Assembly (NCBI GenBank): GCA_020850535.1
Contig: JADZEM010000031.1
Coordinates: forward strand, 1-62,860
Direction of reading: 5' to 3'
DNA from: Chloroflexota bacterium
Lineage (GTDB): Bacteria; Chloroflexota; UBA6077; JACCZL01
Length of the DNA stretch: 62,860 nt
The position numbers and the translations under genes were made by a program. Within the stretch, counting starts at the first letter, position 1, and each line of letters opens with the position of its first letter. Positions 42,001 through 50,565 of this stretch are shown here, piece by piece. The notes below the pieces were generated by a model. The model did no database searches and was not told the DNA's origin. It saw only the letters and a program-made list of their open reading frames with translations.

Positions 42001-42661
42001 GGATGTCGTCGTCGGTGAGCGGCTCGACCTTCTGGACCTCGTGCGAGGTGCGGAAGCCGTCGAAGACGTGGATGAACGGCACGCGCGCTTCCAGCGCCGC
42101 CGCCTGCGAGATCAGGGCGAAGTCGGCGGCCTCCTGCACGGAGGACGCGAACAGTTGCGCCCAGCCCGTCGAGCGGGCAGCCATCACATCCGAGTGGTCT
42201 CCGAAGATCGAGAGGCCCTGCGCCGCCAGCGACCGCGCCGCCACGTGGAAGACGGTGCTGGTCAGCTCGCCGGCGATCTTGAACATATTCGGGATCATCA
42301 GCAGGAGACCCTGGCTTGCCGTGAAGGTCGTTGCCAGGGCCCCGGTCTGCAGCGCCCCGTGGATGGACCCGGCGGCGCCGCCTTCCGACTGCATCTCCTG
42401 TACGAGCGGGATGGTGCCCCAGATGTTGGTGCGGCCCTCCGCTGCCCACTGGTCCGCCGATTCGCCCATCGCCGAGGATGGCGTGATCGGATAGATCGCC
42501 ACGACTTCGTTCGCTCGGTACGCCACTGAGGCCGCCGCCTCGTTGCCATCAATGGCGACCATGCGTCGCGCCTGCGACGAGCGACCTAGGGGGGCGGGTG
42601 CTGCCTGCTCGCTGTGTGTGATCGTGCCCACGGTGTGCGCTCTCCAGTCCAGGCCCGGCAC
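39023..42661 (-). CDS. nifJ: Pyruvate:ferredoxin (flavodoxin) oxidoreductase
   Basis: This single-chain enzyme of about 1212 residues converts pyruvate and CoA to acetyl-CoA, CO2 and reduced ferredoxin. The start of the core is MVAIDGNEAAASVAYRAN with IYPITPSSAMGE. A central 2x4Fe-4S ferredoxin domain is seen (CIQCGKCVMVCPHAVIRSK and CTGCTLCVEVCPA). The thiamine-binding C-domain has ACAGCGETPYLKL, GGDGWAYDIGYGG and NTGGQASKATP. GTG 42661 with GAGGA upstream gives a 33-residue leader; ATG 42562 is closer to the usual start and may be correct. It is probably oxygen sensitive. It lies upstream of the hox genes, suggesting H2 or NADH balance with ferredoxin, but a separate transcript is likely. 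Confidence 0.95.
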   Translation of the reverse strand: MPGLDWRAHTVGTITHSEQAAPAPLGRSSQARRMVAIDGNEAAASVAYRANEVVAIYPITPSSAMGESADQWAAEGRTNIWGTIPLVQEMQSEGGAAGSIHGALQTGALATTFTASQGLLLMIPNMFKIAGELTSTVFHVAARSLAAQGLSIFGDHSDVMAARSTGWAQLFASSVQEAADFALISQAAALEARVPFIHVFDGFRTSHEVQKVEPLTDDDIRALLDPELIAAHRARALSPDRPFIRGTAQNPDVYFQARETVNPYYLATPGIVQRLMYQLAARTRRSYRLFDYVGVPDAERIIVMMGSGAETAVETAKVLMAQGEKVGVVIVRLYRPFDAEALIRVIPQTVRRISVLDRTKEPGSAGEPLYQDVVTAVSEAMSGDNPPFARLPKIVGGRYGLSSKEFTPGMVKGVFEDLARQQPKNHFTIGIDDDVTHTSLPFEEDFEIEGKEVVQAIFWGLGSDGTVGANKSSIKIIGEETDNFAQGYFVYDSKKAGARTTSHLRFGPHPINAPYLIRRASFVAVHQFNFLERYDVLKEADEGATFLLNSPYGPEEVWDQLPRPIQETIIARKLRFYVIDGGEVARAAGMANRVNTVMQTCFFAISGVLPQAEAIAQIKKAIKKNYGKRGQAVVDKNFAAVDSALAHLYEVTVPAAVTSTVEQVAPVPADAPEFVRNVTARMIAGDGDHLPVSALPADGTYPSATTRWEKRAIATEVPVWQPDLCIQCGKCVMVCPHAVIRSKVYQPSALDGAPASFKSTSARWRELPNHQYTLQVSPDDCTGCTLCVEVCPAAEKGNPSNRAINMAAVEPIRVDEQGNWAFFESLPDLPKANGLSWSNVKNVQLLEPLFEFSGACAGCGETPYLKLVSQLFGDRAMIANATGCSSIYGGNLPTTPWSVNRDGRGPAWSNSLFEDNAEFGLGMRLTLDKQQQFARELLTRMRDEVGHELVDSLLATDQTDEAGIEEQRRLVQKLKRQLALLDNPYARDLGSLADVLVRKSVWIVGGDGWAYDIGYGGLDHVLASGRNVNILVLDTEVYSNTGGQASKATPLGAVARFAAGGKPTPKKDLGLIAMTYGNVYVAQIAMGASDVQTLNAIREAEAYDGPSLIIAYSHCIAHGIDMAKGMEHQKLAVESGHWPLYRYDPRLHVEGKHPLRLDSKEPTRPLSDYLYSEGRYRQLAQSDPEHAAELLDHAQQAVKARRKVYIQLLEQD

Positions 42662-43006
42662 GAGTTCCTCGTGCCGTCTTTACCCTGATTGTCGTAGCGA
42701 AGGGCACGTCGGTCGGAGGGGCAAACGGCCCGACTCTTTCAGGACAAAACGGGAAGCGTCTGGTGAACTGCCGGCAATCCCCGACTCGATAAGGAGAGCA
42801 CACCCGGCGACGGCATGCAGGCCTCTCGCTTGCTGCCAGAAATGCGTCGGCGGGCCTGCTCCAGGGCTGGCTCACCCGACGGCGGGACGCTTGTCCCCTG
42901 GGCGGCGGGACAACCATCCCATCCAGCCCCCTGATGGGCGAGGTACGATGCTAGTGCCAGGAGGAATGGCCCACCTGGCCGACAGTCCCAGAAGGAGGGA
43001 CCATAG

Positions 43007-43084
43007 ATGGAGAACAGGCGAGCGATTCACCTGCTCTACATGGTGATTCAGGTTGACAGCGTCGGCCGCCACCTCGGCGTGTAG
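43007..43084 (+). CDS. 25-residue small ORF with strong ribosome site
   Basis: The ATG at 43007 is preceded by GAAGGAGGGACCATAG, a near-ideal ribosome site 8 bases away. The peptide reads MENRRAIHLLYMVIQVDSVG then RHLGV and stops at TAG 43084. It has a basic start and a hydrophobic middle. The transcript would end at the terminator at 43220-43260. Nothing else in this 600-base gap is coding, so a small protein or a small RNA is likely. I do not recognise the peptide. Confidence 0.5.
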   Translation: MENRRAIHLLYMVIQVDSVGRHLGV

Positions 43085-43219
43085 GAACGGAGCGGTCAAC
43101 CGGGCACAGAGCAGCCACACAAGCGTATGACGCCTCTACAGTGGCAGCCGCCCAGCTCTCGATGAGTGTGACACCAGCCCGATAACCGAGGCCGGCAGGG
43201 GCCTGAGCTAGAGAAGCAC

Positions 43220-43260
43220 GGCGGGGAGGACGCGGAAGCGCACCCTCCCCGCCTTTCTTT
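43220..43260 (+). terminator. Intrinsic terminator after the small ORF
   Basis: GGCGGGGAGG (43220-43229) pairs exactly with 43244-43253 and is followed by TTTCTTT on the plus strand. It lies 136 bases beyond the 25-codon ORF and just before the convergent end of the Usp/CBS gene; the T tract is only on the plus side, so it ends the plus-strand transcript. Confidence 0.8.
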
Positions 43261-43268
43261 GTGTGCCG

Positions 43269-44717
43269 TCAGCGGCCGGCCTGCGCCCCGGCCAGCTCGG
43301 CCGCCGTTGGCTCCAGCTCCTGCTGGTGGTGCTCCATGTCGGCGCTCTCCAGCTGAGCCAGCAGCGCCAGCAGGATGTCTGACCCCGTCACGATGCCCAC
43401 CAGTTGCCCCTCACGGGTCACCGGCAGCCGGTGCAGGCTGCGCTCGCGGAGCATCGTCAGGGCGCTCGCCACGGACGCCGTCTCGGGGATCGTCGCCGCC
43501 GGGCTGGACATCACCGACCTGACCGTCTCGGTCCGCAGCAGCGCCAGGTAGTGCTCGGAGGTCGGCTGGCGGTCTTCGGCCAGCTCGGCCACCTTCCGCT
43601 CGTGCCAGCCCAGGATGTCCCGCTGTGACACCACGCCGGTCACCGCGCCGTTCGCGTCGAGGACCGGCGCGCCGCTCGCATGCCGCCGAACGAGCTTGCG
43701 AAGCGCCACCACCAGCGACTCGTCCTCCCGCAGCGCGAGCACGTCGCGCGTCATGATGTCGCCCACCCGCTGGCGGCCCATCACGCCGGACGCCGCCGCG
43801 CGCGCGCTCACTGCCAGCACCGGCCGATCCACGCTCCGCACGACTTCGTCGGCCACGCTGCCCAGCAGCCACCCGGTCATGCCGCCACGCCCGTGGGTAG
43901 ACATCACGATGGCGTCCACGTTGGCCGTGGCCGCCGTCACCGCCAGGTGGTGCGCCACGGACCCCTTGCTCTCGCTGACGATCACCTGCGTTTCCACCGT
44001 CACATCGCGGGCGCGGACCGTGCCGGCGATGCGCTCCAGGTACTCCCGCGCCAGCGAGACGCGGTAGGCCGCCTTCTCGTTGTCGCGCACGCGGCCTACG
44101 CCGCCCTCGCCGAGCGATGGGTCTGGCCAGGGCGCAACGCGCACCAGCAGCAGCGTGCCGCCCGGCGCGACGATCTCCTGCGCGGCGGCAACCGCCCGCT
44201 CCGAGAGCGCCGAGCCATCGAGCGGCACGATGATCCGTGCGAACGACGGCGTCCGCCGCTGATCCGGCGGATCGGCGCGGACCAGGAAGACCGGCACCGT
44301 CGCGTGGGCCAGCAGCTGGTGCGCCACGCTGCCCAACACCAGCCGCTTGAGGCCACTGTGGCCGTGGCTGGCGATGACGACTGCTTCTGCGCCAAGCTGA
44401 TCCACCAGGTCGAGCAGGGCCACGGCTGGCGTGCCTGACGCCACCGTCACCGTCGCCGCGACGCCGGCCGCTTCGAGCCGATGCTTCACGCCATCGAGGT
44501 ACTCGCGAGCGGCCTCCCGCTCGATCTCCAGCACCTCCTCGTACACGTCGGTCGAGATGGCGCCGGCTCCCCAGGTGTCGGTGGCCAGTTGCGGGTATTC
44601 GACCACCCGCACCAGCACGATGCCGAGCGCCCGGTCCTGCGCCAGCTTGATCGCCCACGGCAGCGAGGCCTCGCTCGCCTCCGAACCATCGAGCGGCGCC
44701 AGCAACGTCTTCTGCAC
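43269..44717 (-). CDS. Tandem universal-stress and CBS-domain protein
   Basis: This is a 482-residue fusion: two Usp domains (residues about 1-155 and 160-310) and two CBS repeats (about 315-460). Each Usp has the nucleotide-binding loop: the first is LLAPLDGSEAS and VIASHGHSGLKRLVLGSVA; the second IIVPLDGSALS and VMSTHGRGGMTGWLLGSVA. The CBS half has VGDIMTRDVLAL and VRSVMSSPAATIPE. The G-rich G2xG9xG(S/T) pattern predicts ATP binding; the CBS pair may bind adenine nucleotides. The GTG start at 44717 reads MQKTLLAPLDG. The gene diverges from the Lon-like gene. It may signal energy status, but its partner is unknown. Confidence 0.9.
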   Translation of the reverse strand: MQKTLLAPLDGSEASEASLPWAIKLAQDRALGIVLVRVVEYPQLATDTWGAGAISTDVYEEVLEIEREAAREYLDGVKHRLEAAGVAATVTVASGTPAVALLDLVDQLGAEAVVIASHGHSGLKRLVLGSVAHQLLAHATVPVFLVRADPPDQRRTPSFARIIVPLDGSALSERAVAAAQEIVAPGGTLLLVRVAPWPDPSLGEGGVGRVRDNEKAAYRVSLAREYLERIAGTVRARDVTVETQVIVSESKGSVAHHLAVTAATANVDAIVMSTHGRGGMTGWLLGSVADEVVRSVDRPVLAVSARAAASGVMGRQRVGDIMTRDVLALREDESLVVALRKLVRRHASGAPVLDANGAVTGVVSQRDILGWHERKVAELAEDRQPTSEHYLALLRTETVRSVMSSPAATIPETASVASALTMLRERSLHRLPVTREGQLVGIVTGSDILLALLAQLESADMEHHQQELEPTAAELAGAQAGR

Positions 44718-45069
44718 GATGCACCCCTTCCCGGCCCGGCGTCGATGCGTCCAGCGGATACGCTCACGAGGCCGACCGTGTCGAGCAGCGCAAAGCCGCG
44801 CCGCTGCTCCTCCACCCTCAGGATGGCGCGCCCGAGCACCCCCCGCGAGGGTGCTTCATCCCCTCCTCCAGGGGACGGCTGCACCGCGTCAGGGCGCCCG
44901 ATCCCCCCACACCTCTGCAAGCGGCAGGACACCCGACCCCTCCGTCTGATGCCCTTCGACACGCCGAGCCGCCAGCCGCCGCACGGTACGTTGAAGGCGC
45001 CACCTCGGCGCGCGTCTGGACCGGTCACCGTGAGCGACGGTTCGGCTGCCGAGAAGGGAGACACGCACC
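44718..45069. other. Divergent promoter region, Usp/CBS and Lon-like genes
   Basis: About 350 bases separate two divergent genes. A hairpin AGCACCC at 44835-44841 with GGGTGCT at 44849-44855 is present, but its role is unclear. No clear promoter pair, operator or repeat was found. Because both genes are stress-type, shared regulation here is possible. Confidence 0.35.
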
Positions 45070-47526
45070 ATGTCTGCCGTCCACCACGGTGCACGCGCGC
45101 TGACTGCCGACGAAGCTCGCCGACGCTGCGATCCGGCCACCCTGGCGCTGCCCGACCTCGCGCCCGGCGATGCCGACCTCGCGCTGATCGGTCAGGAGCG
45201 CGCACTCAGCGCCCTCCAGCTTGGCATCGCCGTCCATGACGACGGCTTCAACGTCTTCGTGGCCGGACCGCCCGGCGTCGGCAAGATGACGGCAGTACGT
45301 CGCTTCCTCACCCGGGCCGCTCGCACGCGCCCCACGCCCGACGACTGGTGCTACGTCTACAACTTCGACGACCCGACCCGCCCACGCGCCCTTCGGTTAC
45401 GGGGCGGTCAGGGGCGTACCCTCCGCGACGGCGTCCGCGCCTTGGTGACGGCCGCCCGCCGCGAGATCCCCCGTGCCTTCGAGAGCGAGGAGTACATCGC
45501 CGGCGTCGAGACCATCATGAACGAGATGAACCATCGGCGCGAAGAGCGGATGGTCGAGCTGGGCGCCCGGGCCAAGCGCCAGGGCTTCCAGTTGCGCGCC
45601 ACGCCGATGGGCATCGCCCTGCAGCCGGTCGTCCGCAACCAGCCGCTCTCCGAGGAGGAGTTCGCGCAGTTGCCGGCCGAGGTCCGCGCCAGCATCGAAC
45701 TGAGCCGCGCGGCCCTGAGCGTGGACGTGCGCGCCTTCATGAAGGAGATGCGGTCCGTCGAGCGCGAGTCGCGCGAGCGCCTGGAGGCCCAGGATCGCGA
45801 CGTCGGCCTGCACGCCGTCGGCGGGCTGGTCGAAGACCTTGCCGACGATTATGTCGATCAGGCGGAGGTCAGCGCGTACCTGAGCCACGTCCGCGAGGGC
45901 ATCCTGACGGACATCGCCCTCTTCCGCGCCAACCCGGCCCCTGGCCACCAGCACAGCCAGCCGGCAGCCACCGCCGATCCCTCCCAGCAGATCCAGGAGC
46001 GCGCCTTCCGCAAGTACGAGGTCAACGTGGTCGTGGACAACGGCGACACCGCCGGCGCGCCGGTGGTGGTCGAGTCCAACCCGACGTACCCGAACCTGAT
46101 CGGCCGGATCGAGCGCGAGGCCGTCCTCGGCGCCCTCCTGACCGACCTGACCCTGATTCGTCCGGGGGCGCTCCACCGCGCCAATGGCGGCTACCTCGTG
46201 CTGCGCGCGGAGGACGTGCTGCGCGCGCCGCTCTGCTGGGCCGCGCTGGAGCGCTCTCTGCGCGAGAGCTGCGTCAGCATCGAGGAGGCCGGCGAGGCGC
46301 TGGGCCTCAGCAGCACGCGCGGTCTGCAGCCAGACCCGATCCCGCTCGACGTGAAGGTGCTGCTGATCGGCGATGCGACGACCTACGCCCTGCTCTACAA
46401 CCTCGACCCGACCTTCCGGCAACTGTTCAAGGTCCGCGCCGACTTCGACACCGTGACCGCGCGTACTCCGGAGGCTGAGGGCCTGTTCGCGGCACTGGCG
46501 GCGCGGTGCTTCCAGCCGGACGGACTGAGGCCAGAGCCGGGCGCCCTCGCCGTGCTGGTCGAGGAGGCGTCACGACTGGCCGACGACCACCAGAAACTCG
46601 CCATCCACTACGACCGTCTCCTGGAGCTGATCCGCGAGGCCGAGCACTGGGCGGCGGTGGACGGCGCGCCAGCGGTCCGGGCGGCCGACGTGCAACGGGC
46701 CGTCGAGCAGCGGGTGTATCGCTCGGCGGCCGTGCAGGAGCGGCTCCGCGAGATGATCGTGCGGGGGGTGCTGCTGGTGCAGCCGACCGGCACGGCGGTC
46801 GGGCAGGTCAACGGGCTGGCCGTCATGGCCGTGGGCGATCTGCCGTTCGGGCAGCCCGCCCGTATCACGGCGACCATCGGCCTGGGCCACGAGGGGCTGC
46901 TGGACATCGAGCGGCAGGCGGAGCTGGGCGGCCCGATTCACACCAAGGGCGTCCTGATCCTCGGCGGCTACCTCGCGGACACCTACGCCCGCGAGAAGCC
47001 GCTGGCGCTGACCGCCCGGCTGGTGTTCGAGCAGAGCTACAGCGAGGTCGAGGGCGATTCAGCCTCGCTGGCCGAGCTGCTGGCGCTGCTCTCCCGCCTG
47101 TCCGATCTGCCGCTCAAGCAGAGCATCGCCGTGACCGGGTCGGTCAATCAGCGCGGCGAGGTGCAGGCGGTCGGCGGCGTGAACCAGAAGATCGAAGGGT
47201 TCTTCGACGTCTGCCGCGCCCTCGGCCTGACCGGCGAGCAGGGCGTCATCCTGCCGGCCTCGAACGCCGAGCACCTGATGCTGCGCCCGGACCTGGTGGA
47301 GGCGATGGCGGACGCCCGATTCCACATCTACACCGTTCGCCACGTCGACGAGGCCCTGGAGCTGCTGACCGACGAACGGGCCAGCGCCGTCCACAAGCGG
47401 GTGGACGAGCAGATCCGCAACCTCGCGGACGCGGCGCTCCACTTCGACACGCGGGGCAAGAGCCGCCGGCGCTCGCACACCAGCGCCAACGGCAAAGCTG
47501 GGACGCCGACTACTTCCGGCGGTTGA
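45070..47526 (+). CDS. Lon-like ATP-dependent protease
   Basis: This is an 818-residue protease with an AAA+ domain and C-terminal S16 Lon domain, lacking the canonical Lon N-domain; it resembles the LonC/LonB-related AAA_32 family. Walker A is AGPPGVGKMT; the long inserted coiled region follows. The protease domain shows GLGHEGLLDIERQAELGGPI, the nucleophile Ser in VEGDSASLAE and the dyad Lys in VGGVNQKIEGFF. ATG 45070 follows GAGAAGGGAG. The C-terminus overlaps the convergent FlhB-like gene by 17 bases. It probably degrades misfolded proteins under stress. Confidence 0.9.
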   Translation: MSAVHHGARALTADEARRRCDPATLALPDLAPGDADLALIGQERALSALQLGIAVHDDGFNVFVAGPPGVGKMTAVRRFLTRAARTRPTPDDWCYVYNFDDPTRPRALRLRGGQGRTLRDGVRALVTAARREIPRAFESEEYIAGVETIMNEMNHRREERMVELGARAKRQGFQLRATPMGIALQPVVRNQPLSEEEFAQLPAEVRASIELSRAALSVDVRAFMKEMRSVERESRERLEAQDRDVGLHAVGGLVEDLADDYVDQAEVSAYLSHVREGILTDIALFRANPAPGHQHSQPAATADPSQQIQERAFRKYEVNVVVDNGDTAGAPVVVESNPTYPNLIGRIEREAVLGALLTDLTLIRPGALHRANGGYLVLRAEDVLRAPLCWAALERSLRESCVSIEEAGEALGLSSTRGLQPDPIPLDVKVLLIGDATTYALLYNLDPTFRQLFKVRADFDTVTARTPEAEGLFAALAARCFQPDGLRPEPGALAVLVEEASRLADDHQKLAIHYDRLLELIREAEHWAAVDGAPAVRAADVQRAVEQRVYRSAAVQERLREMIVRGVLLVQPTGTAVGQVNGLAVMAVGDLPFGQPARITATIGLGHEGLLDIERQAELGGPIHTKGVLILGGYLADTYAREKPLALTARLVFEQSYSEVEGDSASLAELLALLSRLSDLPLKQSIAVTGSVNQRGEVQAVGGVNQKIEGFFDVCRALGLTGEQGVILPASNAEHLMLRPDLVEAMADARFHIYTVRHVDEALELLTDERASAVHKRVDEQIRNLADAALHFDTRGKSRRRSHTSANGKAGTPTTSGG

Positions 47527-48010
47527 CCCGGTCGTCCAGGCGGTAGACGTAGGCCAGCACCTCGGCCACGACGGTGTACAGCTCAGGAGGGATCACCACA
47601 CCAACGTCGATCTGGCTCAGCACGGCGGCCAGCCGGGGGTCTTCGGTGACGGGGACGCCCGCCTCCTGCGCCCGCCGGATGATCTCCTCGGCCACCAGCC
47701 CCTGCCCGACTGCGGTGACAACGGGAGCCTCGTCGTTGGCAGGGTCGTAGGTCAGCGCGACAGCCGTGCGCGGCTGGCCCGGCTCGCGGGGGGGCAGCGT
47801 GCCGGGCGGCGGCATCGGGATCGCGCCGGAGGCCGAGCGGAGTGGGGCCGGCACACTGGCGGCAGGGCGGCCTGGAGCCGGTCCGCCGGCGGCTACCGCG
47901 CGAGCAGCGCCTGCCAGATCGGCGACGTGCTGCTGGTCGGCCCCGCCGCGCCGGCGCCCCGACGAGCCTGCGCCGCCCTGGTGGGTGCGCCCGCGTCCGC
48001 CCGCGCTCAT
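47510..48010 (-). CDS. FlhB C-terminal domain-like protein
   Basis: This is a 166-residue protein whose last 90 residues match the cytoplasmic domain of flagellar export switch protein FlhB (AVALTYDPANDEAPVVTAVG, EEIIRRAQEAGVPVTEDPRL, IDVGVVIPPELYTVVAEVLA). No membrane region precedes it. The self-cleaving NPTH loop is missing: the position reads YDPAND. Such FlhX-type free C-domains occur in other bacteria. The N-terminal 75 residues are Gly/Pro/Ala-rich linker. ATG 48010 overlaps the FliK-like gene stop as ATGA. No other flagellar gene is present in the window. Confidence 0.75.
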   Translation of the reverse strand: MSAGGRGRTHQGGAGSSGRRRGGADQQHVADLAGAARAVAAGGPAPGRPAASVPAPLRSASGAIPMPPPGTLPPREPGQPRTAVALTYDPANDEAPVVTAVGQGLVAEEIIRRAQEAGVPVTEDPRLAAVLSQIDVGVVIPPELYTVVAEVLAYVYRLDDRVNRRK

Positions 48011-50163
48011 GCGTGGACATCCACTTGATGCAGGCGCGGCGAGCCGGCGTTTCCGGCCACGCCCGTCTGCGAGGATGGGGCCGGCGGTGGCGGCTCGTGG
48101 GCTGCGTCCACGGTGGTGTGCCCGTAGCCCAGCCGCTTGAGCCGCCCGACCAATTCCGACGCGCTGGCGTTCAGCAGCGCCTCGGCGAACGGCGTGGCGG
48201 CCCCGAAGTGGCAGGCCACGCTGTGCTGTCCGACGGTCAGGTTGACGGCCAGATCGCCCAGCCCTGGCAGGTTGAGCCTGAGCTGCACCACGTCCGGACG
48301 GGCTGGCTCGCCGGGCTTCGTCGGGCGGGCGTCGCGCTCGCGGACGCGCATCTCCAGCGTGCTCAACTGCTGTCCCATCACCGTTGGGATGGTGACGGCG
48401 AAGAAGCGTGGCTCGGAGCGCTCGGCGGGAGCGGCCGGCGAGCCGTTGAGCAGCTGCTCGCCCTGAACCGTCGCCTGAACCCGCTGCAACGACGCCGAGA
48501 GGGAGGTTGCCAGGGCGCTCCGGCCCTCGCGCGCCTGGGGCGGCAGGGACTGGGCGAGCAAGTCGAGGCGGGCGCGCACATCCTGGCCCGGGGAGGTCAG
48601 CGCGGCGCGCGACGTCCCGTCCGGGGGTGGCGCGTCCAGGGCTGGCCGCGCGAGCTTCGCCTCGAGCGGCGTGCCCGTGCGGTCGAGCGACTGCTGGAGC
48701 CACCGCGCGATGCCCGCCGCGCCCTCCTCGAGCGGCACGCGCCAGTCGGCCAGCAGCTCGGCGGCCAGCACGCCGGCCTGGCTGCCGGACATCGGGCTGC
48801 GCGTGAGCTGCTGCATGGTGTCGAGCAGCTCGCCCCAGGCGGCGCTCGGCGCGAACTGCCCGGCCTGGAGCTGCCGGGCCACCGCGAGGCTGAGCGGCGT
48901 GATCGGCAGGCCGAGCCGCATCAGCGAGACGGCCGGGCCAACATCGCGCAGGGAGCCGCCGGCCGCCGCGACCTCACGGCGCAGGTTGCGGACGGTCCCC
49001 TCCTGCACGGTGACGCCCTGCGCCAGCAGCTCGCCCACCAGCACAGCGTTCATCTCGTCGGGATGGACTCCAAGGTTGACCAGCAGGCGTCCCAGGTCGG
49101 TGGGCGCGAGCGATGCCCGTGCCAGCGTCTGGCTGATCTCCGGCGTGTTCGTCGCCAGCAACTGCCCGAACGCCACCGCGCCGCCCACGCTCTGCGCCAG
49201 CCGGCCATAGGTCGGCATGGCCGATTTGGCGATGAGGCCCGTCGAAGCGGCGACGCCGGGGGCCGTGCGCTGCGAACCGGTTGCGCCGGACACCTCGGTG
49301 GCAGCATCGTTCGCAGCTTCCGGGTCCGCGACGGCTCCGGACGGCGACCACGCCTGTGGGCCGGTCGCGCCGGCAACGCCCGCCCGTCCGGGCCGGCCGT
49401 CGAGCTGGGTGAACATCAGGCTCGCGAGCGCTTCGGCACTGCCGGCCAGCGTCGGCAGCCCGAACGCACCGGGCATCCAGGGCGTTCCCGCCGATGGCCC
49501 ACCGGGCGCAGCCGATCCTGGGAAGACGGAACCACCACCGTTCGGCTGGCCCAGCCCCGGCGCGAAGCCCGCCCGAGCAGGCTGTCCTGGCAGGAGGGTC
49601 TGCCCGGGCAGGCCCAGCCCAGGCTGGCCATTCGCGGCGGATGGCTGCCCGGCAGCGCTCGTCGGCTGGCCCGGCAGGCCCGTCGGAAGCTGCGAGCCGA
49701 ACTCTGGCCGCCCGGACTGACCGCTCTGACCGTTCGACTGTCCGGAGCCCTGTTGACTGCCGGCCTGTCCCTGTCCGTCCGATCCTGGCTGCCCGCTGCG
49801 CCCGGCCACGGGCGCTATCGGCCCTTGCCGCGCGCCCGTCGCTGGCGCGGCCGTCCCGGCGGTCTGGCTGCCGCTGCTCTCGGCGCCGCGCGTCTGGCGT
49901 GCCCTGCCGAAGGTATCGTCCACCATCCGCAGCAGCATCTTGCCGGAGGCGCTCTCTTCGACCATCAGGTTGACCTGCTGCCCGACGGTCAGCGGCACCC
50001 TGCTCGACGCGTTGAAGGTGTGCTCGCCCCACTGCAAGCGCACTTGATCGCCGTCGACCCGCGAGACGCGCGCCTGCACCAGCTGCCCGGCCGTCAGCGT
50101 GCCGAACCCGAGGGCCGGCAGGCGGCCGGCGATGGTCGACGTGACCGGGGCGACGGGCTCCAT
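48007..50163 (-). CDS. FliK-like hook-length control protein
   Basis: This 718-residue protein has an N-terminal structured part (RLPALGFGTLTAGQLVQARV), a Gly/Gln/Pro-rich low-complexity region of about 150 residues (roughly residues 95-260) and a C-terminal FliK domain, DVVQLRLNLPGLGDLAVNLT then VACHFGAATPFAEALLN. FliK stops hook growth and switches export specificity through FlhB; the next gene is an FlhB C-domain, with an overlap, which supports a functional pair. ATG 50163 has AGGAGGAG about 9 bases upstream. The composition is biased, so domain borders are approximate. Confidence 0.75.
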   Translation of the reverse strand: MEPVAPVTSTIAGRLPALGFGTLTAGQLVQARVSRVDGDQVRLQWGEHTFNASSRVPLTVGQQVNLMVEESASGKMLLRMVDDTFGRARQTRGAESSGSQTAGTAAPATGARQGPIAPVAGRSGQPGSDGQGQAGSQQGSGQSNGQSGQSGRPEFGSQLPTGLPGQPTSAAGQPSAANGQPGLGLPGQTLLPGQPARAGFAPGLGQPNGGGSVFPGSAAPGGPSAGTPWMPGAFGLPTLAGSAEALASLMFTQLDGRPGRAGVAGATGPQAWSPSGAVADPEAANDAATEVSGATGSQRTAPGVAASTGLIAKSAMPTYGRLAQSVGGAVAFGQLLATNTPEISQTLARASLAPTDLGRLLVNLGVHPDEMNAVLVGELLAQGVTVQEGTVRNLRREVAAAGGSLRDVGPAVSLMRLGLPITPLSLAVARQLQAGQFAPSAAWGELLDTMQQLTRSPMSGSQAGVLAAELLADWRVPLEEGAAGIARWLQQSLDRTGTPLEAKLARPALDAPPPDGTSRAALTSPGQDVRARLDLLAQSLPPQAREGRSALATSLSASLQRVQATVQGEQLLNGSPAAPAERSEPRFFAVTIPTVMGQQLSTLEMRVRERDARPTKPGEPARPDVVQLRLNLPGLGDLAVNLTVGQHSVACHFGAATPFAEALLNASASELVGRLKRLGYGHTTVDAAHEPPPPAPSSQTGVAGNAGSPRLHQVDVHA

Positions 50164-50565
50164 GAGGGCGGCTCCTCCTGGGATGGGGTGGGCGTGGGCA
50201 CAGCTTCGGATACGCCGGGCAGCGCGTCGGTGCTACTAGGACTATCGGCGGTTGCGGGGTAGCCGTCGAGCCTCAGGTGAGCGGTTCCCGGCGTCCATGC
50301 GGGCCACCGCGTGCGCGGAACAGATGCAGACAGGCTGGCATCGGCCTCGGTGAGCGATCGAACATCCGTCAGCTAGTCAGAAGTCGCGGCGGCCTGCTCC
50401 GTCCTGGATACAGCCGTCCCGAACAACGTCAGGAACGTCCGGAACGGCCGGAAAGAGACGGCCACCCCCGACGAAACGTCGGAGACGGCCGAATTCGATG
50501 TGGAACCGTACCGGGGGCGGCGAAGATCGCCGCGCTCCCAGAAGCGTCAGCGCTCCCAGAGGCGT
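50164..50565. other. Intergenic stretch, nothing definite
   Basis: This 400-base gap lies upstream of the FliK-like gene and downstream of the enolase-superfamily gene. It contains imperfect short repeats near 50435 (GTCCGGAACGGCCGG type) and a duplicated GCGCTCCCAGA-GCGTC at 50531 and 50550. There is no recognised ORF, riboswitch or terminator. Confidence 0.4.

Noticed and set aside
42662-43000. Riboswitch or tRNA in the nifJ upstream gap
   Set aside because: Only short hairpins (GGGACGCTTGTCCC type) were found; there is no tRNA T-arm sequence or riboswitch core.
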